64,000 nt of DNA from Streptomyces antibioticus (GTDB lineage Bacteria; Actinomycetota; Actinomycetes; Streptomycetales; Streptomycetaceae), in the NCBI RefSeq assembly GCF_001514065.1, contig NZ_KQ948432.1, forward strand, positions 327,632 to 391,631, given 5' to 3'. The notes beneath the pieces were generated by a model. It had not been told where the DNA came from. It saw only the letters and a program-made list of their open reading frames with translations, and did not search any database. A program made the translations under genes and the position numbers. Below, piece by piece: positions 1-11,613 of this stretch. Numbering within the stretch: position 1 is the stretch's first letter; each line of letters begins with the position of its first letter.

Positions 1-1084
1 GAAAGTGCTTTCTGAAAGCCTGGCGCGGATCACGTCACTGCCCGCCCGGAATTTCATGGCACTGGTCATCGACGACGGCTCGGACGACCGCACCTTCGAG
101 GTCGCCCGGGCCGCCGATCCGACCCTGGTCCGCGTGCACCGGCGTACCCCGCCGAACTGCCGCAAGGGCAAGGGCGCCGCCCTCAACGACGGGGTCCGGC
201 ATCTGCGCGCGTCCGGCCTGCTCGCCGGCCACGACCCGGCGGACGTGGTCCTGTGCGTGGTCGACGCCGACGGACGGCTCGATCCGCACGTCGTGCAGTC
301 GGTCGACCCGTACTTCGACGACCCGAGAACGGGCGCGGTCCAGGTCTGCGTCCGGATGTACAACCGGCACCTCGGACTGCTCGCCCGCATGCAGGACATG
401 GAGTTCGTCGTCTACGGCGACGTCTTCCAGAGCGCCCGCCGCTACATCGGCAGCGTCGGCATGGGCGGCAACGGCCAGTTCATGCGGCTGTCGGCGCTCA
501 ACACCCTGGACGGCGACGGCCCGTGGAGCGACAGCCTCACCGAGGACCTCGACCTCGGCGTGCGGCTGATCGCCAAGGGCTGGACCAACCAGCACTGCAC
601 CACCGCCGCGGTCTCCCAGCAGGCCGTGCTCAGCCTGCGGCGCCTGATCCGCCAGCGATCCCGCTGGTTCCAGGGCCACTTGCAGTCCGCCGGGCTCGTC
701 CCGCTCATCCTCAGGGACGTCCCCACGAGGGCCGCGGTCGACCTGCTGTACCACCTCTCCAGCCCGGTGCTGATCCTGCTCACCTCGCTGCTGCCGCTGT
801 CCTTCCTCGTCGCCGTCGGCGCCACCGTGGTGGCCTCCGTCCAGGTCGGACATCCGCTGGTCTCGCCCATGTGGCTGTTCGGCCCGTATCTGCTGTCGTT
901 CACGACCGCCTACGCGTACGGCTACGTGTACGCCAAGCGGGAGCGCGAGCTGGGCCTGGTGCGGTCGGTCCTGCTCGCCCATGTCTTCGTCTTCTACGGC
1001 TACATCTGGTTCGCGGCCGGCTGGTGGGGCTTCTGGCGGATGCTCACCGGCCAGCGGGGCTGGCTGAAGACGGCCCGTACCTGA
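1..1084 (+). CDS. family 2 glycosyltransferase, 5' end outside window
   Basis: Membrane glycosyltransferase of the BcsA/hyaluronan-synthase kind, expected to polymerise an activated sugar at the cytoplasmic membrane. The frame is open to the left edge with no start signal, so the N-terminus lies upstream. In the visible 359 residues there is a nucleotide-binding DDGSDD motif (about 23-28), the metal-binding DAD of VDADG (about 87-91), an acceptor-site TEDLD motif (about 179-183) and a QRSRW box (about 219-223), in the order expected for processive GT2 enzymes. Three or four hydrophobic segments follow from about residue 245 to the end. The epimerase gene begins 120 bases downstream on the same strand, so the two probably cooperate in making a mannosamine-containing polymer; this is inference. 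The polymer cannot be read from sequence. Confidence 0.85.
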   Translation, partial: KVLSESLARITSLPARNFMALVIDDGSDDRTFEVARAADPTLVRVHRRTPPNCRKGKGAALNDGVRHLRASGLLAGHDPADVVLCVVDADGRLDPHVVQSVDPYFDDPRTGAVQVCVRMYNRHLGLLARMQDMEFVVYGDVFQSARRYIGSVGMGGNGQFMRLSALNTLDGDGPWSDSLTEDLDLGVRLIAKGWTNQHCTTAAVSQQAVLSLRRLIRQRSRWFQGHLQSAGLVPLILRDVPTRAAVDLLYHLSSPVLILLTSLLPLSFLVAVGATVVASVQVGHPLVSPMWLFGPYLLSFTTAYAYGYVYAKRERELGLVRSVLLAHVFVFYGYIWFAAGWWGFWRMLTGQRGWLKTART

Positions 1085-1204
1085 CGACCTCCGTACCGCT
1101 CGACCGAGGACATTCAGGCCGCACCGGGTCCCGGCGCGGGTCCTCACCTCTCATCACCCTCACGTGATCGCTGCGCCGGTCACGCATGCCCAAGGGGGGC
1201 ACCC

Positions 1205-2368
1205 ATGTCCACACCTCCGACAACCATGCCCGTGCACGCCATGCTGGTGCTCGGCACCCGGCCGGAAGCGATCAAACTGGCGCCGGTGGCGCGGGCGATG
1301 GCCGCCGGCCCGCAGTTCGAGCCGATCGTCGTCACCACCGGCCAGCACCGCGAGATGCTCCACCAGATGCTCGGCATGCTGGGCGTCGACGTCCGCATCG
1401 CCCTCGACGTGATGCGCACCCGGCAGCAGCTCTCCGACCTGACCGCCCGGCTGGTCCGGGAGCTCGGCACGGTACTGCGGGAGCAGCGGCCGGACCTCGT
1501 GGTGGTGCAGGGGGACACCACCACCGCGCTGGCGGGTGCCCTGGCCGCCTTCTACGAGAAGATCCCGGTCGCCCATGTCGAGGCGGGCCTGCGCACCGGC
1601 GTCATCGACAACCCGTTCCCGGAGGAGCTCAACCGCAGCCTCATCGGCCGGATCGCCCGCTGGCACTTCGCCCCGACCCCGGCCGCCGCCCGGCACCTGA
1701 CCGACGAGGGCGTCCCGGACGAGCAGGTGTTCACCACCGGCAACACCGTCATCGACAACCTGCTGTGGGTACTGGCCGAGGGGGCAGGCGCCTCCGCGTT
1801 CCGCACCGACGCCAAACGCATCCTCGTCACGCTGCACCGCCGGGAGAACCAGGGCGAGCGGATGCGCGGCATGGGGCGGGCGCTGAGCCGGCTCGCGCGG
1901 CGCGGGGACGTGGAGATCGTGCTGCCCCTGCACAAGAGTCCGGCCGTACGGGACGCGCTGCTGCCCGAACTCGACGGCCAGCGGGGCGTCGAGCTCGTCG
2001 AGCCGCTCGACTACCTGGACTTCGCGGCGACGCTGGCCGAGTGCGACCTCGTGCTCACCGATTCCGGCGGCATCCAGGAGGAGGCCCCGAGCCTCGCCAA
2101 GCCCTCGCTGGTGCTGCGGACGACGACCGAGCGGCCCGAGGCGGTGGAGGCCGGCGCGGCCCGGCTGATCGGCACGGACCCGGACGCCATCGTCACCTGG
2201 GCGGAACGGCTCCTGGACGACCCGGCGGAGTACCGGCGGATGGCGACGGCCGGCAATCCCTTCGGTGACGGCGAGGCCGCGCGCCGCATCCTGGGCCAGC
2301 TGGCCGAGGACTTCGCCGCCGATGTCCCCGTCGGGCTGACGGCGTCCGGGCCATACTCGACGGCATGA
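1205..2368 (+). CDS. wecB: UDP-N-acetylglucosamine 2-epimerase (non-hydrolysing)
   Basis: Interconverts UDP-GlcNAc and UDP-ManNAc in the cytoplasm. The 387-residue length is normal for the WecB/MnaA family. Visible signatures are GTRPEAIK (17-24), VQGDTTT (101-107), HVEAGLR (124-130), the HRRENQG loop (211-217) and the UDP-binding DSGGIQEE motif (286-293). The ATG is preceded by an AAGGGGGG ribosome site with suitable spacing. The stop overlaps the next start as ATGA, so translation of the following secreted protein is probably coupled. Lying next to a GT2 glycosyltransferase, it probably supplies precursor for a cell-surface polysaccharide rather than acting in central metabolism. Confidence 0.93.
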   Translation: MSTPPTTMPVHAMLVLGTRPEAIKLAPVARAMAAGPQFEPIVVTTGQHREMLHQMLGMLGVDVRIALDVMRTRQQLSDLTARLVRELGTVLREQRPDLVVVQGDTTTALAGALAAFYEKIPVAHVEAGLRTGVIDNPFPEELNRSLIGRIARWHFAPTPAAARHLTDEGVPDEQVFTTGNTVIDNLLWVLAEGAGASAFRTDAKRILVTLHRRENQGERMRGMGRALSRLARRGDVEIVLPLHKSPAVRDALLPELDGQRGVELVEPLDYLDFAATLAECDLVLTDSGGIQEEAPSLAKPSLVLRTTTERPEAVEAGAARLIGTDPDAIVTWAERLLDDPAEYRRMATAGNPFGDGEAARRILGQLAEDFAADVPVGLTASGPYSTA

Positions 2369-3027
2369 CTCGCAGGGGCCGCAGCGTCACCGGACTGGCA
2401 CTGGCTCTCACCCTCGCCGCGATCGTCGCGATCACCGTGAGCCAGTGCCAGGGCGCCGACGCCCCGCCTCCCAGACCCTGGATCGACGGCACCACCCACG
2501 GCCGCTGGCTGTCGGTGTTCAACGGCATGGGCGCCAACCACGGCGACGACTCCTCGCTCACCCTCTCCCCCCAGGCCGCCGAGGACCCGGGCACCACCCA
2601 CGCCGGCCTGGTGGTGAGCACGGCCGAATACACGGACGTGCGCTACGAGGCCCGGATGCGGACGCTGAAACAGCTGCGCTCACCGAAGCCGAACCCGTGG
2701 GAAGTGCCGTGGCTGGTCTGGGCGTACACCGACCCGGAGCACTTCTACTACATCACCCTCAAGCCGAACGGCTGGGAGCTCGGCAAGCGCGACCCCGCCT
2801 ACCCGGGCGGCCAGCGCTTCCTGGCGACGGGACGGACGGAGTACCCGGTGGGTCCTTGGTACGGCGTGCGGGTCGAGCAGCGCGGGGCGGCGCTGTCCGT
2901 GGCGGTCGACGGCACCCCGCTGGTGACGTTCACGGACGCCGAACTGCCGTACGACAAGGGCCGGGTGGGCGCCTACTCGGAGGACGCGACGGTGGAGTTC
3001 GAGGGCCTGGAGGCGTCCTCCGGCTGA
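2365..3027 (+). CDS. secreted or membrane-anchored lectin-fold (LamG/DUF1080-like) protein
   Basis: A 220-residue protein with a basic N-terminus and one hydrophobic stretch (about 8-20), followed by a domain rich in beta-strand and aromatic residues. The strands around residues 84-130 and the late pattern of a small glycine/aspartate-turn strand followed by VGAYSEDATVEFEGL resemble the concanavalin-like jelly roll of LamG/DUF1080 proteins. A cysteine sits after the hydrophobic segment, but the residues before it (VSQ) do not form a good lipobox, so lipidation is doubtful. It overlaps the epimerase stop by four bases, so it very likely belongs to the same polysaccharide locus, perhaps binding or trimming the polymer outside the cell. 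No catalytic residues could be assigned. Confidence 0.75.
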   Translation: MTRRGRSVTGLALALTLAAIVAITVSQCQGADAPPPRPWIDGTTHGRWLSVFNGMGANHGDDSSLTLSPQAAEDPGTTHAGLVVSTAEYTDVRYEARMRTLKQLRSPKPNPWEVPWLVWAYTDPEHFYYITLKPNGWELGKRDPAYPGGQRFLATGRTEYPVGPWYGVRVEQRGAALSVAVDGTPLVTFTDAELPYDKGRVGAYSEDATVEFEGLEASSG

Positions 3028-3050
3028 GACGTCCTCGGCCTGGAAAGGGC

Positions 3051-3100
3051 GACGGCGCCTCCCCATCGTCCGGTCGGGGACGAGATGGGCAGGCGCCGTC
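3051..3100. terminator. bidirectional hairpin between convergent genes
   Basis: The arms GACGGCGCCT-C-CCCATC and GATGGG-C-AGGCGCCGTC pair almost perfectly around a 16-base loop. The hairpin lies between the plus-strand lectin-fold gene (ends 3027) and minus-strand gltD (ends 3144), so it can end transcription from both sides. There is no T tract, as is common in Streptomyces. Confidence 0.75.
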
Positions 3101-3143
3101 CGCGTTCCGTACGCCGTTGTACGGGACGTCTATTCGGGTGCGA

Positions 3144-4596
3144 TCACACCATCAGCGCGCGGTCCGTCGGGCGGATCGGCGCCGGCAGGTCGCTGGTGCC
3201 GGTCAGGAACCGGTCGGTGCCACGGGCGGCCGAGCGGCCCTCCGCGATCGCCCACACGATGAGCGACTGGCCGCGGCCCGCGTCACCGGCGACGAACACA
3301 CCGGGGACGTTGGTCTGGAAGTCGGCGTCGCGGGCGATGTTGCCGCGCTCGTCGAGTTCGAGACCGAACTGGTCGACCAGGCCGTTCTCCCGGTCGGTGC
3401 CGGTGAAGCCCATGGCGAGGGTGACCAGCTGGGCGGGGATCTTGCGCTCCGTGCCCGGCTTCGGGGTCAGCTTGCCGTCGATGAACTCGACCTCGGTGAG
3501 GTGCAGCCACTGGACGTTGCCGTCCTCGTCGCCCTCGAAGTGGGTGGTGGAGACGGAGTAGACCCGCTCACCGCCCTCCTCGTGCGCGCTGGTGACCTTG
3601 TAGAGCATCGGGAAGGTCGGCCAGGGCTGGCCGGCGGTCCGCTCGTCGCCCGGGCGGGGCATGATCTCCAGCTGCGTGACCGAGGCCGCGCCCTGGCGGT
3701 GGGCGGTGCCCACGCAGTCGGCGCCGGTGTCGCCACCGCCGATGACCACGACGTGCTTGCCCTCGGCGGTGATCGGGGCGGTGACGTAGTCACCCTCCTG
3801 CACCTTGTTGGCCAGGGGCAGGTACTCCATGGCCTGGTAGATGCCCTTGAGCTCGCGGCCCGGGACCGGCAGGTCACGCGCGGTGGTGGCACCGGCGGCG
3901 ATGACGACGGCGTCGTACCGCTTCTTCAGGTCGGTCGCCTTGAGGTCGCGGCCGATCTCAATGCCGGTGCGGAAGCGGGTGCCCTCCGCGCGCATCTGCT
4001 CGATGCGGCGGTTGATGTGCCGCTTCTCCATCTTGAACTCGGGGATGCCGTACCGGAGGAGACCACCGACGCGGTCCGCGCGCTCGTACACCGCGACCGT
4101 GTGACCGGCCCGGGTGAGCTGCTGCGCGGCGGCGAGGCCGGCCGGTCCCGAGCCGATGACGGCGACGGTCTTGCCGGACAGGCGCTCGGGGATCTGCGGC
4201 GCGACGTCACCGGTGTCCCACGCCTTGTCGATGATCGAGACCTCGACGTTCTTGATGGTGACCGGCGGCTGGTTGATGCCGAGCACACACGCCGCCTCGC
4301 AGGGCGCGGGGCAGAGGCGACCGGTGAACTCCGGGAAGTTGTTGGTCGCGTGCAGCCGCTCGCTGGCGGCGGCCCAGTCCTCGCGGTAGGCGTAGTCGTT
4401 CCACTCGGGGATGAGGTTCCCCAGCGGACAGCCGTTGTGACAGAACGGGATGCCGCAGTCCATGCAGCGGCTGGCCTGCTTGCTGATGATCGGCAGCAGG
4501 GAGCCGGGGACGTAGACCTCGTTCCAGTCCTTCAGCCGGACGTCGACGGGGCGGGACTTGGCGACCTCACGGCCGTGGTTCAGGAAGCCCTTCGGG

Positions 4597-4604
<8 letters not shown>
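3144..4604 (-). CDS. gltD: glutamate synthase (NADPH) small subunit
   Basis: The flavoprotein subunit of GOGAT, which passes electrons from NADPH through FAD and iron-sulphur clusters to GltB. Its 486 residues are normal. The N-terminal iron-sulphur ligands are visible in [14 protein letters not shown] and CPAPCEAAC. The FAD-binding [10 protein letters not shown] motif follows at about residue 150, and the NADPH-binding GGGDTGADC motif at about 290. The ATG start overlaps the end of gltB by eight bases, so the two subunits are translationally coupled and made in equal amounts. Confidence 0.97.
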
Positions 4605-9189
<4,585 letters not shown>

Positions 9190-9526
9190 CGGCTCTCCCG
9201 TCGTCGTCTCAAGTGGCATATGTGCTGTGCCGAGGGACGACGTTGGCCCTCTGCGTGTGTGCGCAAAATTTCGTGCAGGTTACATGATGGGGCGGTTCTC
9301 GGGAACCGGATACCGCGTTCCAGCATGCGGACGCCACGCGGTGGCGACAGGGGTATCGCGCACGTGGCTTGAAGTGTGTGGGGACCGAACGGGACAGATC
9401 GATGTCCGTCGCTCCAGGGGCGAGGCAGGCGGCGTCGCCCACCTCGCGGGTGCGCGGCAGGCGTCATTGCCCACAGCGCTTACGGCTCATGCCCAGTGGT
9501 TAAGCATTCGAAACCAGCGAGTAACG
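9190..9526. other. intergenic region upstream of gltB
   Basis: This 337-base stretch separates gltB from the end of the VIT transporter gene. Apart from the GlnR-like site at 9268-9283, no conserved open frame with acceptable codon bias and no structured RNA was recognised. The base composition is locally less GC-rich than in the genes. It presumably holds the gltB promoter and a leader of around 70 bases. Confidence 0.5.
9268..9283 (-). promoter_or_regulatory. possible GlnR half-site upstream of gltB
   Basis: On the minus strand the sequence GTAAC-N6-GAAAT matches the actinobacterial GlnR half-box gTnAC-n6-GAAAc at all but the last defined base. It sits about 80 bases before the chosen gltB start, a sensible place for nitrogen control of glutamate synthase. 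Only one half-box of the usual pair is obvious, so this is suggestive only. Confidence 0.4.
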
Positions 9527-9556
9527 GCTACTTATGCGGCCCAACGCATAAGTAGC
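9527..9556 (-). terminator. AT-rich perfect hairpin after the VIT gene
   Basis: The 12-bp arms GCTACTTATGCG and CGCATAAGTAGC are perfect and enclose a 6-base loop. The hairpin begins seven bases past the stop of the minus-strand VIT transporter, so termination is the simplest reading. The low-GC stem is unusual here, since the other terminators in this window have GC-rich stems. Confidence 0.6.
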
Positions 9557-9563
9557 GGTCGAC

Positions 9564-10295
9564 CTATCCTACGGCCGTTCCGAAGAAGCTGCCCAGGGCG
9601 TACGTCACACCGGCCGCCGCACCACCGAGAGCGAGCTGTCGCAGACCGCTGAACCACCAGGTCCGCGCCGTCACCTTGGCCACGACGGCACCGCACCCGA
9701 ACAGCCCGGCAAGGGCGACGAGAACCGCAGGCCACAGGGCACTGGCCCCCAGCAGATAAGGCAGTACGGGAAGCAGCGCACCGAGCGCGAAGGCCCCGAA
9801 GGACGAGACGGCGGCGACGAGCGGCGAGGGCAGATCCCCGGGGTCGATCCCGAGCTCCTCCCGGGCATGGATCTCCAGGGCCTGCTCAGGGTCACGGGAC
9901 AACTGCTTGGCGACCTCCCGCGCGAGCGCCGGCTCGACCCCCCGTGCCTCGTACAGGGCGGCCAGCTCGGCCTCCTCGTCCTGCGGATGCTTGCGCAGTT
10001 CCCGCCGCTCGACATCCAGCTCGGCCTCGACCAGCTCGCGCTGGGAGGCGACGGAGGTGTACTCACCGGCGGCCATGGAGAAGGCGCCGGCGGCAAGGCC
10101 CGCGAGCCCGGTGAGCACGATGGCCTGCGACCCGACGGAACTACCGGCCACCCCGGTCATGAGCGCGAGGTTGGAGACGAGCCCGTCCATCGCCCCGAAC
10201 ACGGCGGGCCGCAGCCACCCCCCGTTCACATCGCGGTGGGTGTGGTTGTCACGGTGCGCCTCGTGCAGTGGCGCCTCGGTCTCGATGATGGCCAT
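9564..10295 (-). CDS. VIT1/CCC1-family iron/manganese transporter
   Basis: A 243-residue membrane protein of the vacuolar iron transporter family, which moves Fe2+ or Mn2+ out of the cytoplasm. The signature start of helix 1, AVFGAMDGLVSNLALM (about 31-46), and the helix-2 segment GLAAGAFSMAAGEYTSVASQ are clear. A charged cytoplasmic hairpin rich in Glu and Arg (about 85-155) corresponds to the metal-binding domain, and three C-terminal helices follow. The ATG is preceded by a GGGGGA ribosome site. An iron-box-like sequence overlaps the promoter, which would let the gene respond to iron through an IdeR/DmdR-type repressor. It appears to be monocistronic. Confidence 0.9.
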   Translation of the reverse strand: MAIIETEAPLHEAHRDNHTHRDVNGGWLRPAVFGAMDGLVSNLALMTGVAGSSVGSQAIVLTGLAGLAAGAFSMAAGEYTSVASQRELVEAELDVERRELRKHPQDEEAELAALYEARGVEPALAREVAKQLSRDPEQALEIHAREELGIDPGDLPSPLVAAVSSFGAFALGALLPVLPYLLGASALWPAVLVALAGLFGCGAVVAKVTARTWWFSGLRQLALGGAAAGVTYALGSFFGTAVG

Positions 10296-10310
10296 CAGGG
10301 GTCCCCCAGG

Positions 10311-10356
10311 GAAGCTAAGCCAAAGCTAACTTTAGACAGATTCTAATTACCGACAA
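10311..10356 (-). promoter_or_regulatory. VIT promoter with iron-box-like operator
   Basis: On the minus strand a -35 TTGTCG (10351-10356), a 16-base spacer and a -10 TAAAGT (10329-10334) precede the VIT start. The 19 bases at 10311-10329, immediately downstream of and touching the -10, agree with the IdeR/DmdR consensus TTAGGTTAGGCTAACCTAA at about 13 positions. The element is imperfect, but its place next to an iron-transporter promoter makes it plausible. Confidence 0.45.
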
Positions 10357-10569
10357 CCCGACTGTACGACGAGAAATTCCCGCGCGCCACGAAGGAAAGG
10401 CTGGGCTAAACTGCACCTTTACCTCCGAATGCGCATACGATCGCCACCCTGCTCAGATGTCGACCGGGTGATGCTGAGGCAAGTGATGCTCTTGTCGTGA
10501 CCGCCCCGTGGGACACATCCGCAAAGGCCCCGCGCCCTGTGCGGAGCCCCCGGAGGAGAGGCCCGCCGT

Positions 10570-11613
10570 ATGGCATCGATCGCCTGCATCCCCTCGGCCC
10601 CGGCACCCGGGAACGCCGCCGAACTCCGCGAACGGGGCCGCGGCGCCCTCCTGGGCCTGGCGGTGGGAGACGCCCTCGGCGCCCCCGCCGAGAACCTCAA
10701 GCCCTCCGAGATCCGAGCCCGCTGGGGCCGCATCACGGGCTACGTGGCGGAGAAGCCCGCCGGCACGGACGACACCGAGTACGCGATCTTCTCGGGCCTC
10801 CTCCTGGCCCGCCACGGCTCGGCACTCACCCCGGCCCATGTGGAGGCGGCCTGGCACGAGTGGATCGCGGACCGCGAGGAGGGCCCGTTCCGCGGAGCGG
10901 GCTTCAGCGAACGAGGCACGCTGGAGAACCTGCGCCGGGGCCTGGCAGCCCCCATCTCCGCCCAGCACCGCCACGCCTGGAGCGACGGCCTGGCGATGCG
11001 CGCGGCCCCCTTCGGCGTCTACGCGTCCGGCCGCCCGGCGGAGGCGGCGCGCCTGGCGGCGATCGACGGCTCGGTGAGCCACGACGGCGAGGGCATCTAC
11101 GGGGGCCAGGCGGTAGCGGCCGGTGTGGCGGCGGCAATGGCAGGCGCCCCCACGGTGGCGGTGGTCGCTTCGGCCCTGGCGGTGATCCCGGACGACTCCT
11201 GGACGGCCCGCTCCCTGCGCCGCGCGGTGGCGGTGGCCCACCGAGGCGAACGAGCGGTCCGCTCCGCGGTGGTGATCGGCGGCTACCCCTGGACCGACCT
11301 GGCCCCGGAGGCGGTGGCCCTCGCCTTCGGCGCGTACGCGGCGGCGGACGGCGACTTCGTGGAGGCGGTACTGACGGCCGTCAACATGGGCCGCGACGCG
11401 GACACGACGGCGGCGGTGGCGGGCGCGCTGGCAGGCGCGACGAGGGGAGCGTCCTCGATCCCGACGGAGTGGGCCAGGGCCATCGGCCCGGCGAGGGGTA
11501 GCTGCCTGCCGTCGATGGCGGGCCATCACGTACTGGACGTGGCGGACCTACTGACACCGACCGACGAGTACGTGCTGGCGGCGGACGGCGACGAGGCGGA
11601 GGCAACGCGGTGA
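10570..11613 (+). CDS. ADP-ribosylglycohydrolase family protein, paralogue 1
   Basis: First gene of a seven-gene operon. The family (DraG/ARH fold, all-helical, two Mg2+) cleaves N- or O-glycosidic bonds of ADP-ribose conjugates. The 347 residues contain GLAVGDALG (29-37), the metal-binding TDDTE motif (Asp67, Asp68, Glu70) and the C-terminal GRDADTT motif (Asp276, Asp278), so the two-metal site looks complete. The ATG follows GGAGGAG by 11 bases. The stop overlaps the next start as GTGA. Substrate cannot be told from sequence: protein-linked ADP-ribose, free ADP-ribosyl compounds or another N-ribosyl glycoside are all possible. Confidence 0.88.
   Translation: MASIACIPSAPAPGNAAELRERGRGALLGLAVGDALGAPAENLKPSEIRARWGRITGYVAEKPAGTDDTEYAIFSGLLLARHGSALTPAHVEAAWHEWIADREEGPFRGAGFSERGTLENLRRGLAAPISAQHRHAWSDGLAMRAAPFGVYASGRPAEAARLAAIDGSVSHDGEGIYGGQAVAAGVAAAMAGAPTVAVVASALAVIPDDSWTARSLRRAVAVAHRGERAVRSAVVIGGYPWTDLAPEAVALAFGAYAAADGDFVEAVLTAVNMGRDADTTAAVAGALAGATRGASSIPTEWARAIGPARGSCLPSMAGHHVLDVADLLTPTDEYVLAADGDEAEATR

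Noticed and set aside
2365-3027. Lipoprotein call for the lectin-fold protein
   Set aside because: The cysteine after the hydrophobic segment is preceded by VSQ, which does not fit the lipobox consensus.
10470-10500. Direct repeat GTGATGCT-N7-GTGATGCT upstream of the ARH operon as an operator
   Set aside because: The repeat is short, and no promoter element or regulator gene nearby supports it; too weak to call.
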